From the NCBI GenBank assembly GCA_037044905.1, contig JBAOKB010000007.1, positions 22,521 to 86,520 of the forward strand: a DNA stretch of 64,000 nucleotides, given 5' to 3'. Shown in pieces: positions 20,701 through 30,463 of this stretch. Each line of letters starts with the position of its first letter. The first letter of the stretch is position 1. The stretch comes from Hortaea werneckii. Its lineage: Eukaryota; Ascomycota; Dothideomycetes; Mycosphaerellales; Teratosphaeriaceae. The translations under genes were made by a program, and so were the position numbers. The notes under the pieces are model-generated. The model had not been told where the DNA came from. It saw nothing but the letters and a program-made list of their open reading frames with translations, and ran no database searches.

Positions 20701-21100
20701 TTCCTCTAATCTATTAGAGGGTTGTGCTTTTCCAACCAAGGTGTCCCTATTACGACATCGTAACTAGCCATGTTAACGATATCTAGGCTAACAATCTCGT
20801 AGTGCTGTTAGATAGCTAGGACTAGCGGCATTGTTTCGCTGTCTACTTCGGATAGGGATGATCCATCTGCGACCATTAACTCGTATCCGCCGTCTTTCTT
20901 TTGTCGGGTAGCGATCCCGTTTCGCTAGATAAAGCTAGTCGATATAAAGTTTCCGCTAGCTCCGGAATCGATTATAGCTTGTGTTGCGTGTCTATTAACA
21001 ATGCATTTGGTACGGAATACCGGTGCTACTAATGCTGTAGGAGCTTCGATAATGTTTACTTCCTAGCGACTGCTCCTGTCGGTAGGGATCCTTCGTTTTT
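17700..21100 (-). pseudogene. pol: E2 pol remnant
   Basis: Minus-strand homologue of E1 pol with many stops. Recognisable pieces include a chromodomain ('YLIKWKGYPSDENTWEP', about 17740-17800), integrase (18117-18320 and 18477-18662, with 'FITDRDKLFTSNF'), and RT (19698-19895, 'EFLGFIINTTRIKMDPKKV'). At about 20325-20338 E2 keeps the two bases that E1 lacks, joining protease and RT in one frame. Stops arise mainly from TGG and CAG codons turned into TAG. Borders are approximate. Confidence 0.85.
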
Positions 21101-23071
21101 TGAGTAGTATCCTAGTAAGTTAGCATCCTCGAGACAGACTTCCTAATTAAGGGGTCCGTGTCGTGGGCCTAGGATAACCTTTCCTTGTGTCATTAATACT
21201 TTGATTTGTCCCTTAATAGTAGCTTTAACGTGCCCTAGTATTATGTTTCTCTATATTAGTAATTGTACTAGTTGCCCTATAGGTCTCATTTCCTATTGGC
21301 TTGCTAACTTAGTTAATTTGTGTCTTATTGCCTCCAACGATATAAGGTCTTCTTAATATGCTTCCTAGATCCGATGCAGTTTATAGAGTCGTCCTTTAAC
21401 AATTCGGATTCGTTCTCTAATCTTCCTTAGAATGTGGATTCTATTAGGTATAATGTAGCTTCCATCGGGTTGGAACGTGCTTCCAATTAGTGGTCGATCT
21501 AGTACGTATGCTGCTGCATCGTAATCTACGTTAACGAGTCTGTAGGTCCAAAACATTGCTCTTAATCGGTCGAGCATGTTGTCGAATTCGATCGGGTGCA
21601 GTCGTCGTTTCCCTTGGATCTGTAGGAATACGGTTTCGAATTGGTTCGCGATGAAGAGGATTATCCTTTTAGCTAGCCCTGCCCCTAATACTTCGAAACG
21701 GTACAGTTTGAGGTCATCGGGTTCATCGTCGTCGGTGTACTCCTCCTCGGATGAGCTGTCGTCTACTACTACGACTGTTGGTGCAATCATTTGTAGTTGT
21801 TCCAGGTTTAGTCCCGTGAGTTCTGGTTCGGTATCGTTGTTTAGTAGAGATTCTTCTTCCTCTAGCAGTTCTTCTTCCTACTCGGGGGGTGTATTTTCTT
21901 GCAGAGTTGTGTCCTCCCAATTAAATAGTAGTAGAGACCTTCCTCTCTAGGAATTTCCTACGTCTCTCTTCTGCTATAATGGCTGCCTCTATATCATTAT
22001 GTTGAATTCCATCCTAGCCTTGCGCGGCTTCTTGGGATAGTAACCACTTGCTTGCTTGTCTAATTTATGGGTTTTGCAATAGTCGTCGTAGCAACCCGTC
22101 CAATGTATAGCCTTATGGTCTGGTTCCGTCTTTGGTTCCTTAACGAGTTTCGATACATCGTAGGCGCCTCGTCCATCGTTTGTTTCGTCGATGGGTTCCT
22201 TTACTAGCATTATGTTGAGCTACTCCTGCGGTCGCACCTTTCGTCCGCGGCAATCTCGTGCGTAATGCCCTATCTTGTAGCAGTTGTAGCACTCCGGTCC
22301 TTCTCGTTTCTTTCCTCTGTTGCTGTTCGCTTGGAACTTCCCTTTACCCTTAGCTCCGCGCATGCCTCTTCCTCTTGGCTTGCGTTAGATAATATCTAAT
22401 TCCATAGCATTAGGATCGCGACGAGACCCTCTAGTCTAGCTAGTAGAGTTGTAGCCAGATCGTCCGCGATACTATCTATTGTAGCGTTTTTCTATCTTCC
22501 TCTCGTAGAGCCTATCGTCAATTTCGATAGCATCCTAAATCATTAGTTCGAGAGTGTCGTGAGATGCACCTAAGCGTATAAGTTTATCCTTGACGTCGTC
22601 CTTAAGTCTAGTGTAATACATAGTAAGTAAGGCTTGGTTATCCTAACTAGTCTTGCCTAAATACTCCCTAAACTTAGCGGTGTACTAAGAAGTAGACGTT
22701 TTTTGTTTCAAGTGTTAGATAACTCGGATAGCGACTTGTTTTTCGTTACTTAATCCATAGATGTTTCGAATAGCTTTAACATAGTTATCCCAGCTGTTAA
22801 AGATCCCTTTAGTGTCGATGTTCTAATGCAAGACTTCATGCAGTCTAGGTCGAATCCATTGTTAGACTTGTCCCCTAAGGTAAGAGGATACAAGTAAGGT
22901 CTTCTTAGGATCCTAAGTAATGTTTTCGAAACGAAAGTAAAGTGCTATCTAGTTAAGCTAGTCGTCGAGCTTCGATCGATCGCTATAGTAGTAGTCCGGT
23001 TTAGCGACTTTAATATTGTTGTCGTTAGTACGTTGCTAAACGCTAGTGTCTCGGTTCTCGGATAGAGCCAT
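21062..23071 (-). pseudogene. gag: E2 gag remnant
   Basis: Minus-strand Gag homologue beginning at an ATG at 23071-23069. A knuckle with CYNC...GHYARDC remains near 22250-22290. Pieces 21365-21790 and 21989-22210 translate to close matches of the long E1 Gag C-terminal region, so that extension is an old trait of the family. Stops such as TAG in place of Trp in the 'DDWLNQ' segment (near 22960) prevent full translation. The slippery heptamer lies at 21095-21101. Confidence 0.85.
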
Positions 23072-23110
23072 TGTTGTCTAAGGTACAAAGTTCCTTAAGG
23101 GTGTTTAAAG

Positions 23111-23530
23111 TGTTGCGACCCTACGAAGTAGTGTCACGGGTTTAGAGCTCTTTGGAACAAATGTGTTAAGACAACTAGGTTGTAGGATAACTAATTGTAA
23201 CAAGGCTGTTGGTTCTCTACCTAACAGTCGGATTGCAACATAAGTTAAACACACGAACTCCTAACGAGAAACGTGCCTAGTTATATACATAAGAGATTCG
23301 TGTCTTTATGCAACGTGCTCCGTTGCTTAGTCGTGCTCCGCTAATCCTAAGTACTAAGCACTACTAATCGCTGCTCTCTTGCTCCCCTTTGCTTAGTCGT
23401 AACTAAGCGCTAAGCGCTACTAAGCATTTCCCGTGACTCTTGTCACGTGACCTTTCTTGCTCTGTCCCGTGCCTTAGTTCCCTACTAAGCATACTAACAT
23501 GTACTCCTCCGGTATATAGTGTTCGTAACA
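23111..23530 (-). repeat. 5' LTR of E2
   Basis: 420 bp, same ends as the 3' copy. Seven of the nine differences between the copies show the mutated state here (for example 'cataagttaaac' against 'catgagttgaac'). The right duplication TATAT follows at 23531-23535. Confidence 0.92.
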
Positions 23531-23535
23531 TATAT

Positions 23536-24515
23536 AAGGAAGAATTCGATAGAGTCGCGTAAAATTTGGTTTAACGTTATAGGTTAATTTAATATATCGC
23601 TAGCGGTAGGCGTAGCTAGTCGCTAGCTTTGTTAAAGGATATAGTACTTTCTATAGGGGTCTAGGATAGATCTTAATAGGTCGTAATTTCTAAGTCGAAT
23701 TAATCTATATCTTATATAACCAAGTTTACCTTAGTTTAAGGTGCTTTTATAGAGGAATTCCCCTCTTAGTAAACATAGTTAGATTTTTTAGGGAGTATAG
23801 ACCTTTAAGTATTAATTAGATAACTGTCGTCTTTACTATTATTACTCTTACCTTGCTCCCTATCGCGCTTAAGGTACTCTAGTTGTTAATATCCTAGTAT
23901 ATTAATATTCTCGAGTAACGAGAACATTCCCTAAGGGATAGTAGATCCGCTAGTCTCTTATTATAACTTTATATGTACTTCTTATGCCTTACGCTAAGCC
24001 TTCTTCTCCTATTAACGATAGCGCTTACTCTCTCTTTTCTATTTCTTAACCTTTTTAAGGTTCTTATCTCTATATACTTAGCTAGAGTCCCGTTTAGCCT
24101 ACTTTTGGCGTTTATTGTCGTACTTTAATATATTAGTTATATTGCGGTAGAGGTATTAATTAGAATAGAAAGGTAGATTATAAAATAAGAAAGGTTAGCG
24201 TTCTCCTACTTAAATATTTATTAAGCTAGTAGTTAGTAGATAACTAAATTTTTTTACTCTAAATAACCCCTAGTTTAGTTAAGCGATTCGCGGTAATACA
24301 AACGGGTTAACTTAGAGTAGTAGAAGGAGAGCCTTTAATTTAAATTAAATTAAGGTGCTTTAAGGTAATCTATTACATCTAATATACGATAAGTTTTAAT
24401 ATATAGCTAGCTCGTATACTACTAAGGTAGCGGTTTATTCGAAGTAGCGGATAGTAGTCTCTAAAGGGTTGTTCCTTATAGAGCACATTACAAACGCCTA
24501 CCTAGGTTTATAACC
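23536..24515 (-). other. Copia leader and 5' gag remnant
   Basis: AT-rich, stop-filled DNA between E2 and the Copia 5' LTR. By position it should hold the primer-binding site (next to 24515) and the start of gag. No open frame is usable. Confidence 0.65.
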
Positions 24516-24650
24516 TATTAAAGTTATAAACCGTGTTAATTGTATGTCTATCTACCGAACTAAAAAACTATATACAAATACTTACTAGCGCTCCGATAAC
24601 GGGTGGATCTGTAGTGGATCACCGAGGTAGTGGATCACCACTTTACAACA
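24516..24650 (-). repeat. 5' LTR of the outer Copia element
   Basis: 135 bp, paired with 5290-5424. The first bases read TATTAAAG where the other copy reads TGTTAAAG, a TG-to-TA change. It is followed by the TGCGG duplication at 24651-24655. Confidence 0.9.
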
Positions 24651-24655
24651 TGCGG

Positions 24656-25125
24656 GAAGGGAGGATTAAGAGGGCCGTAACTGCACAGGGACATGCAGTA
24701 GCGTTCCCGCGCGTGGCCGTGTGAAGCTCCAGCCCGGCGAACCCGGTTGAGCCGATGATCCATCGTTCCCGCCGTCCCCGCCCATCCAACCGCCGCGATC
24801 CGGCAGCCGAAAGGGCGGCGCCGCCAGACTGAAGGGGAAAGTCAGACAGTCTACTATGTATGTAGGAGCCCTGATCATGGCGGAGACGAAGATGAGGCCG
24901 CACACCCGGGCAGCAGACCGGCGGCATTTCTTCCAACACTCATGACCAAAATGTTTTCGCTAACGCGAGGATCGGCATTGTCTGGCCGCGGCGAATGGGT
25001 GCACAACGTAGCAAGAAGAGTGTTTCTATCCAGGCCCATCTCATATAGACCCATTCCACTAGGCGGCTTCACCTCTCCCCGCCGCACACCGTATCCGCGC
25101 TCATGTGTCTCCTGGCTTAAACGCC
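24656..25125. other. Host DNA between Copia and the PH-domain gene
   Basis: Base composition returns sharply to GC-rich host sequence right after the TGCGG duplication. Probably the PH gene promoter and 5' UTR. Minus-strand open frames here are low-complexity and not credible. Confidence 0.5.
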
Positions 25126-26103
25126 ATGATGCTTAAGGCAACCCATGACCGGGCGTTCCACCCCACCCGCACATCGGACACCACCCTTCCCTCGTCTCCC
25201 CCACCGCCGTATCTCCCCGACGCGGACACATCGACACTCCCAAAATACTCAAACGAGCTCAGTGGCGCTGCCCATTTCCTGCTGAAGCCCGAGCTCGCAG
25301 ATCCAAAGTCGCCTTGGCCGCACCGTCGCTGGTGCAAGGTTGCTCTCTGTCTGCAGGGCACTCAAGTGTCCATCCGCCAGGCCTCCGGCTTCCTGCTCTG
25401 CCAACGGCCGCTGAGCCTCCAGGGGGCCGACGCCGGGCTGGCGCCGGATTACAGCAAAAGACCGTACGTCTTCCGCCTCCGCGCCGAGGGTTTCCAGTTC
25501 CTGCTCGCTGCCGCGGACGGCCTCAGTGCTCTGAATTGGGTCGACAAGCTGAACGCTGCCGCGCTGGTGAGCTTGGATCTGGACGAGAGGGAAGAGCCTC
25601 GTGACAACGGCATGGTCCCTGTGAGGATGCAGAGACCCTCACAAGGCCCTGCACCCGGTCCAGGGCTGATGTCAAAATGGAGGCACCGGGTCTCGGATGA
25701 TGACGAAGGATGGTTGCGAACTGCCGAATACTGTCCAGGCTGCTCGTTACCTTCCGCGGACGGCATATGTGCAACCTTCCTGCCCTACATGCGTTCGAGG
25801 CACCAAGCGCAACCGTGCCAGTCCAGCGGCTGCATCTGTTCGACGTGCTACTGCGCGCCGCACCGGCGCCCGCCATACATAACAGCCCTCGTCCTGCTAC
25901 CTGAGCTACCCGCCCAAGATATCGCAACACAGAAGCCTGGAGCATGTGAACTTACGCTGCCCAGCAGCCCTCGCAGCAGTGATGGAACCGATTCCGCATG
26001 TCCCCGCCAGCGCGCCAGAACGCTGACGTTCAACGCACGTTGGTCAGGCAAGAAGTATGTTCGAGACCGCCAGTGGATTGCGATTGGGCGAGATGGGAAT
26101 TGA
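25126..26103 (+). CDS. PH-domain-like protein
   Basis: Single exon, 325 residues from the first in-frame ATG; an ATG 23 bases upstream is in another frame and stops at once. The N-terminus is Pro/Ser rich ('LPSSPPPPYLPDAD'), followed by a pleckstrin-homology-like fold: 'HRRWCKVALCLQGTQVSI', 'YVFRLRAEGFQFLLAAADGL' and a closing Trp helix 'SALNWVDKLNAA'. PH folds of this kind usually bind phosphoinositides or partner proteins at membranes. A Cys-rich stretch ('CICSTCYCAP', about residues 234-243) and a C-terminal 'RWSGKKYVRDRQWI' follow. The exact partner is unknown. The gene begins about 475 bp from the Copia element, so its expression could be affected by silencing spreading from there. Confidence 0.7.
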   Translation: MMLKATHDRAFHPTRTSDTTLPSSPPPPYLPDADTSTLPKYSNELSGAAHFLLKPELADPKSPWPHRRWCKVALCLQGTQVSIRQASGFLLCQRPLSLQGADAGLAPDYSKRPYVFRLRAEGFQFLLAAADGLSALNWVDKLNAAALVSLDLDEREEPRDNGMVPVRMQRPSQGPAPGPGLMSKWRHRVSDDDEGWLRTAEYCPGCSLPSADGICATFLPYMRSRHQAQPCQSSGCICSTCYCAPHRRPPYITALVLLPELPAQDIATQKPGACELTLPSSPRSSDGTDSACPRQRARTLTFNARWSGKKYVRDRQWIAIGRDGN

Positions 26104-26397
26104 GAAGCCCAGCAATTTTGCGCTTCATTTGAGAGGGTTCCCGATGAGGTGATGACCCTACTCGAGGATCCCCGTCGAGGGTCGAAGGGCGTTTCCCCAT
26201 GCGGTGTTTATTTTTCCCTTGGTGAGATTGCAGGTCGTTTTCTCGCTCCCTGCACCGTTTTGTAAATTAATGACGTGTACGAGACTACGAGATTTACAAG
26301 AGTGGATTCGATCGTCCACGGTATTCCCTTTTGTGTCGGCTTTTTCCCCCCATTCTTCTTTTAGTTCGGGTTTTTTTTTCGGCGCTCGGTCTGGGTG
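26104..26397. other. Convergent intergenic region
   Basis: 3' sides of the PH gene and the Zn2Cys6 gene meet here. No motif recognised beyond T-rich stretches on the plus strand near 26340-26385. Confidence 0.4.
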
Positions 26398-27486
26398 TCA
26401 TTGCCAGTCCATACCCGAGGGGTACCAATTCTGCAAGCTTTCGTCCCAATCGATCAGGTCCAGAAAGGACTCCGGTAGAAGTTCCTGGGTAGTTGCGTTG
26501 GCCGGCTGCGTCTCAGAGCCCTCGAGAGCGGCCAGCGATTGGTCGAAACCCGGGAGCGCACCATTAGATGGGGTGGCGGTGGCGTGCGGTGGGGCTGCTG
26601 CTTGGGTAGGCATTGAGGAGGGCTGCTCCCTACGTAGCTGCGACATCTGCAACAGCGTTTCAAACGCTTGAGTAGCCGGGCTTCGCGCTTGTAAAGGTCC
26701 TGATTCGGTGGTAGTGTCATGGCCAGTGCCATTGCCATTTCCGAGGCCCATGTGCTGCCCGCTGAAAGCAGCAGCCATTTGCTGGTAGTTTGGGCCGGGG
26801 GCGATTGCAAATGGGAAATTCATTTGGTCTTGGGCAATTGGGGCGTCCTGTTGGTGGCGATCGTCCCTGTTGCCGACCCGTCGTTTCTTCGATCCAGCAC
26901 CCTGAAGGGCGGCTGCTGGTAGATCGTGGCTGTTTGAAGACCCCTCGCCTGCAGGTGAGCTATCTGCGTCAAGGCCTGAATACTCTTCGGGGGCATACTT
27001 GCTTAGTATGTCGTTGATGTTGATAGCTGATGTCGCAGTGGAAGCGTCGGCAGAGACGTGAGGCTCAGACTGGTCGGCAGCGTGCCTCTCACTGGCTTCG
27101 CCCTCGGGGCCCGTGTTCTCTAAGGCCTCGATGCGGCCTGCCATACGGCGTACGGCGCGCTCCAGGCGTTGGTTTTCGCGTCTCAACAGGATCGCTTGTT
27201 CGGGGTTCAGAGGAGGACCTGGGGGGACATCTTTCCCTGAGCGGGAGTACACACAGATCAGGTCCCGGGTCCGGCAGCGACTGCACGGCTGCGAACCATT
27301 GCACTAACGAGGGCCGTCAGTTGCAAGTCGTAGGCGAATACCTACGACTAGGTGAAGGGGTGAGTAAGGTACCTTGGCTTTGCGCAAACGGCATGAGTTG
27401 CATGCGTTCTGCGTGCGTGTAGGGCCGCGGCTGTCTGCGTCTGAAGCATGCGTAGCCGCACGCGCGCTCGGGACGATGACGAACAT
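26398..27486 (-). CDS. Zn2Cys6 fungal transcription factor
   Basis: Two exons, 27486-27373 and 27303-26398, with a 69-bp intron that splits the zinc cluster, a frequent arrangement in this family. The joined product has 339 residues. Cysteines at 29, 32, 39, 45, 48 and 55 make CX2CX6CX5CX2CX6C with the basic 'RLRKAK' between the second and third. A short coiled coil ('LLRRENQRLERAVRRMAGRI') should mediate dimerisation. The rest is Gln/Ala/Pro rich and ends with an acidic-aromatic 'LLPESFLDLIDWDESL' that looks like an activation domain. No fungal-specific middle homology domain is visible, so this is a compact regulator. Targets unknown. The start is the nearest ATG upstream of the zinc cluster; longer starts are possible. 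Confidence 0.82.
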
Positions 27487-28232
27487 TTCGTGAGGCGGTT
27501 GGAGAACAATCTGTCCTCCTGTTTCCCAGCGAGGCTTGATCGTAGAAGTCCAGCTCTCGTGTGTGTGTGGGTGTGTGTGTGGGTGGGTGCCTACATGTGG
27601 CAATGGTGTCCCCAGGCTGCGTTGGAACCAGTGGATTTCCCCACATCGACGTTGATGGCGTTCACCAAGAAACCGCCACTGTGACTCGTATATCAATATC
27701 GGTGCAAGGATTAAACCAAGCCCATCGTACATCTGAAAGCGTCTGTTCTATGATCGAAACAGCCTGCGAAATGTACGCAACTCTCAACTACTATCCAGCC
27801 TATGCTGCTCAGCCCTTTCCTCATCATTATGGCTTCCAGTACACCTGACGGGCTTTAGCGCCTGTGTCTTGTCTGACGAACGGTCAACGAGTACAGACGT
27901 ATTGCGATAGATGTCTCGAGAGGTCCTTTGTCAGCCTGGCGATCATATCCTAGGTGCTCCATCGGAAGCGCCCGGGAATGCGCGATGCGTCGCACCACGG
28001 AGTCGACCTCTGCAACCGCCCACGATTTTGTGACGTCCTAGATTGGCCAATTCACGCCGTTCGCGACGGTGCAGGATGGGCTCGCTCCTGCCCCACTGCC
28101 ACCTTTGCCGTGTTCGTTGGCTTTGGGACGACGCTCTGAAGTGCTCACGCTCTGGTGAACAACTCTGAAGGGGCGCAGACGTCTTCGACTTGGCTACCAC
28201 GGCTGATAGCGTGCACTAGTACATACTGCAGA
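27487..28232. other. Divergent intergenic region with GT microsatellite
   Basis: Upstream of two genes reading apart. Contains a GT-rich simple repeat at about 27559-27589. No other supportable element; open frames here use non-ATG starts or lack protein character. Confidence 0.45.
27559..27589. repeat. (GT)n/GGGT microsatellite
   Basis: Alternating GT with GGGT interruptions, about 31 bp, located some 70 bp upstream of the Zn2Cys6 start codon. Potentially length-variable. Confidence 0.75.
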
Positions 28233-29736
28233 ATGTCGAGACATCTGGATGCCGTTGCACACTTGCTAGTCACTGATGAAAATCCGCCTCGGGAGATGGA
28301 TGGTCTTGACTATGAGCGGTGTGCAGCGCTGCAAAACGCCATCTTGAAGCACGCATGGGTCAGGTCTGATCGAGACGAGAATGACTTCCTGAAAGGAACA
28401 GTGCCATTCATCGAGATTTGCGGCCTCGAAAGACCGGAAGAGAAACTTCACCATTCAGTTGTCGAATTCTACCGTAAAGCGAGGACGCCATGCGGTGGTA
28501 TGCCTGGCAAGGATTTCGTGAACTTCTTCTACAACCTCAGAGCTTTGAGTTGCTCCCTCGAAAATCATGAATATTGCTTTGGTGACGACGACGAGACAGT
28601 CACGCTGTACGATAGTACTTCTCGATTTACAAAACCAGACGGATTAGTGTGAGGCTCTCGTCCAGCTCAGGCAGTGCTAAATGCTAACGCCACTTTGCAC
28701 GACTAGGTATGATCAAGGAAGCCACTCTGCTATTATGCATCTCGATATTCAAGATGAGCTCGATCCGGATCAACCATGGCAATACCTCGAGAGCATCCTC
28801 TCAGTCTGGATTGAAATGATCCAGCGGCAAAAGGTCGCTGTGATATCAAACGAAGTTGGCAGTGAAAGATACGAACAGCACGAGCAAGGGTGGCTCGTAT
28901 TTCACGGCCCAGATCGGGATCCGCTGACTGGCCTTGAACGTCTCACGCACGATGCAGAGCCATGGACAATCGTCCCATGGACTGCAAAAGATCTCGAAGA
29001 GGCGCTAGAGGGTTGGGAAATGGCTGTGGAAACCATTGAGGAAAAGCTGCCGCTAGATGATGCCGAGACAACTTACGGATTGCTGGATGCTGCTTGCCTT
29101 GACGCTGGGAAGATCCCGAATGGATTCGCACGAGAGTTTCTCACGCAAGCTCGACGGCCACGCTTCGATTTCATCGCTCCTGGTCTCAGAATCCCAAACT
29201 CCAAAGACTTCATCCGCCAGCCCTTCACTGGCGTTTCGACCGAAGAAGACATTGTACCTCCAATCCTCCTGTTCCGCGGTGACCAAACAGTCCCCACTGA
29301 GGGTATTTGGTGGTTCGGTAGGTTCAGTAACAAGTACAACTCCATGTTGCCGGATGCCCCATCCACGCGTGATGTACCGGATTGTCCATCTGGGCTCTAC
29401 TTCAGTACGTGTCACAGGACCCATGGCCATCCGGAAGAAAACGGCTGCAATCTTATTCTCCCGTTTGACTTTGAGGATGGCTTTGCCAAAACGAGCGATG
29501 GAATGCCCGCGGAGAAATCCTATGACTTGCTTCAGGCTGGTACGAATCCTTTCAATGATAACCATCCGCTGGCTATCACTGCCTTCCTGGAAACTGTGCG
29601 TGAGAATGTTGAAAATGGACATTGGGCTGTTGATGAACGCGGTGTGGCGGGTGGAATATACGTTTGGAAGCAGGCTGATACGGAGGAGTATTGGGACAAG
29701 TACTTCCAGCCTCTGGGGCCTGGCAGGTTCTGGTAA
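28233..29736 (+). CDS. Hypothetical protein, unknown function
   Basis: Two exons, 28233-28648 and 28707-29736, spliced through a 58-bp GT-AG intron, giving 481 residues from the first in-frame ATG. I do not recognise the family. The protein is soluble-looking, acidic, rich in Trp and aromatic residues, without signal peptide or membrane segment. Segments that could be searched: 'SRHLDAVAHLLVTDENPP', 'FYRKARTPCGGMPGKDFVNF' and 'GLYFSTCHRTHGHPEENG'. Codon use is like its neighbours, and the exon junction is frame-perfect, which supports a real gene. The decayed fragment just downstream may have been part of a neighbouring or longer gene. Confidence 0.65.
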
Positions 29737-29865
29737 GGTGATACATCGAGCTGTCAACTAATTCGACAGCTTTTACGAGCGAGCACCTCCGAACGTGCTA
29801 CACAAGCATGCGAAGAAGCGGTCCGGAGGCCAAAAATGAGAGGCGGAGAGGCGGAGATATGCTAG

Positions 29866-30117
29866 CCGGACGAACAGGAATACCTCCAACGATGGCAACT
29901 ACCGGCCGTCAAAGCCTCGTACAGCAAGTTCGGTAACCTGTATCAGTCGCTGCAGAACTAGCTTCTGATCGTCCACCCATCAACAGATGATGCCGGACTC
30001 AAGACACTCGAATTTCGCAAGGGCGATGCCACGTGGAGGGAAGTGTTAAGAAGCATGGGAACAACGGCAAGTGAAGATGGGGACTATGAGTTGGAGTTGT
30101 CTTACGAAAAAAGCTAG
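29866..30117 (+). pseudogene. Decayed gene fragment with in-frame TAG
   Basis: One frame from 29866 to a TAG at 30115-30117 reads like protein on both sides of an internal TAG at 29959-29961 ('KASYSKFGNLYQSLQN' before it, then 'DDAGLKTLEFRKGDATW' and 'SEDGDYELELSYEK' after it). An upstream in-frame TAG lies at 29863-29865. I see no start codon or credible intron that removes the stop. Family not recognised; probably the tail of a lost gene. Confidence 0.4.
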
Positions 30118-30463
30118 GTGCAGACGACTTGAGCGTTGTTATCTGTAGATACCTATAATGTCGGTATTCCATAGCCGCCCCAAAATACCATGAGCGACAT
30201 TACTTCCTACTACACAACATTGCAGGGAGCTTGGCAAGAGGATTGTGACATAGAAAATGCAGCAAATAGTGGCAGCTATGGATATGTAGGTAAGAACACA
30301 TGCAGCCCCAACTTCCTAGAAAAATTACAAGACTCGAAAGCATCTCATTGCTACAGTGGAAGTATTGCTACACCGAACGTGGAATACAGTAGCGCGGAGG
30401 GGTAAAAAAAAGCTGACGAGATCTCTCAGCATAGAGCGGTTTTGGTATTCGCTCAAACTACAT
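30118..30463. other. Intergenic region with a doubtful 71-codon frame
   Basis: An ATG frame at 30190-30405 ('MSDITSYYTTLQGAWQEDCD...') has no recognisable family and ends close to the aminotransferase 3' end. I leave it uncalled. Confidence 0.35.

Larger units (their letters stand above)
16631..23530 (-). mobile_element. E2: older, RIP-damaged Ty3/Gypsy chromovirus (6900 bp) nested in Copia
   Basis: LTRs of 420 bp (16631-17050 and 23111-23530) flanked by a perfect TATAT duplication (16626-16630 and 23531-23535). gag and pol remnants homologous to E1 run on the minus strand and an extra gene runs on the plus strand beside the 3' LTR. I counted nine differences between its two LTRs, and all are CA-to-TA or TG-to-TA transitions. 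It is thus older than E1 and has been through RIP. It inserted in Copia gag. Confidence 0.93.
5285..24655 (-). mobile_element. Outer Copia-type LTR retrotransposon (RIP-decayed), split by two Gypsy insertions, with TSDs
   Basis: Direct repeats of 135 bp at 5290-5424 and 24516-24650 begin TGTTA or TATTA and end with ACA. They are bounded by a perfect 5-bp target duplication TGCGG (5285-5289 and 24651-24655). Minus-strand remnants of Copia pol lie inside: an RT 'LAYVDDLLVTR' near 13253-13283 and an RNase H 'NAKYAGDRLDSKSIGGY' near 12730-12785. The RNase H side lies toward the left LTR, so the element reads right to left. Removing the two nested Gypsy elements and their duplications leaves about 5.7 kb, a normal Copia length. 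The DNA is very rich in TA and poor in CA/TG, and no long open frame survives, as expected of RIP. Confidence 0.9.

Noticed and set aside
30190..30405. Small secreted effector-like protein of 71 residues
   Set aside because: No signal peptide, only three Cys, no family resemblance, and it lies against a decayed fragment.
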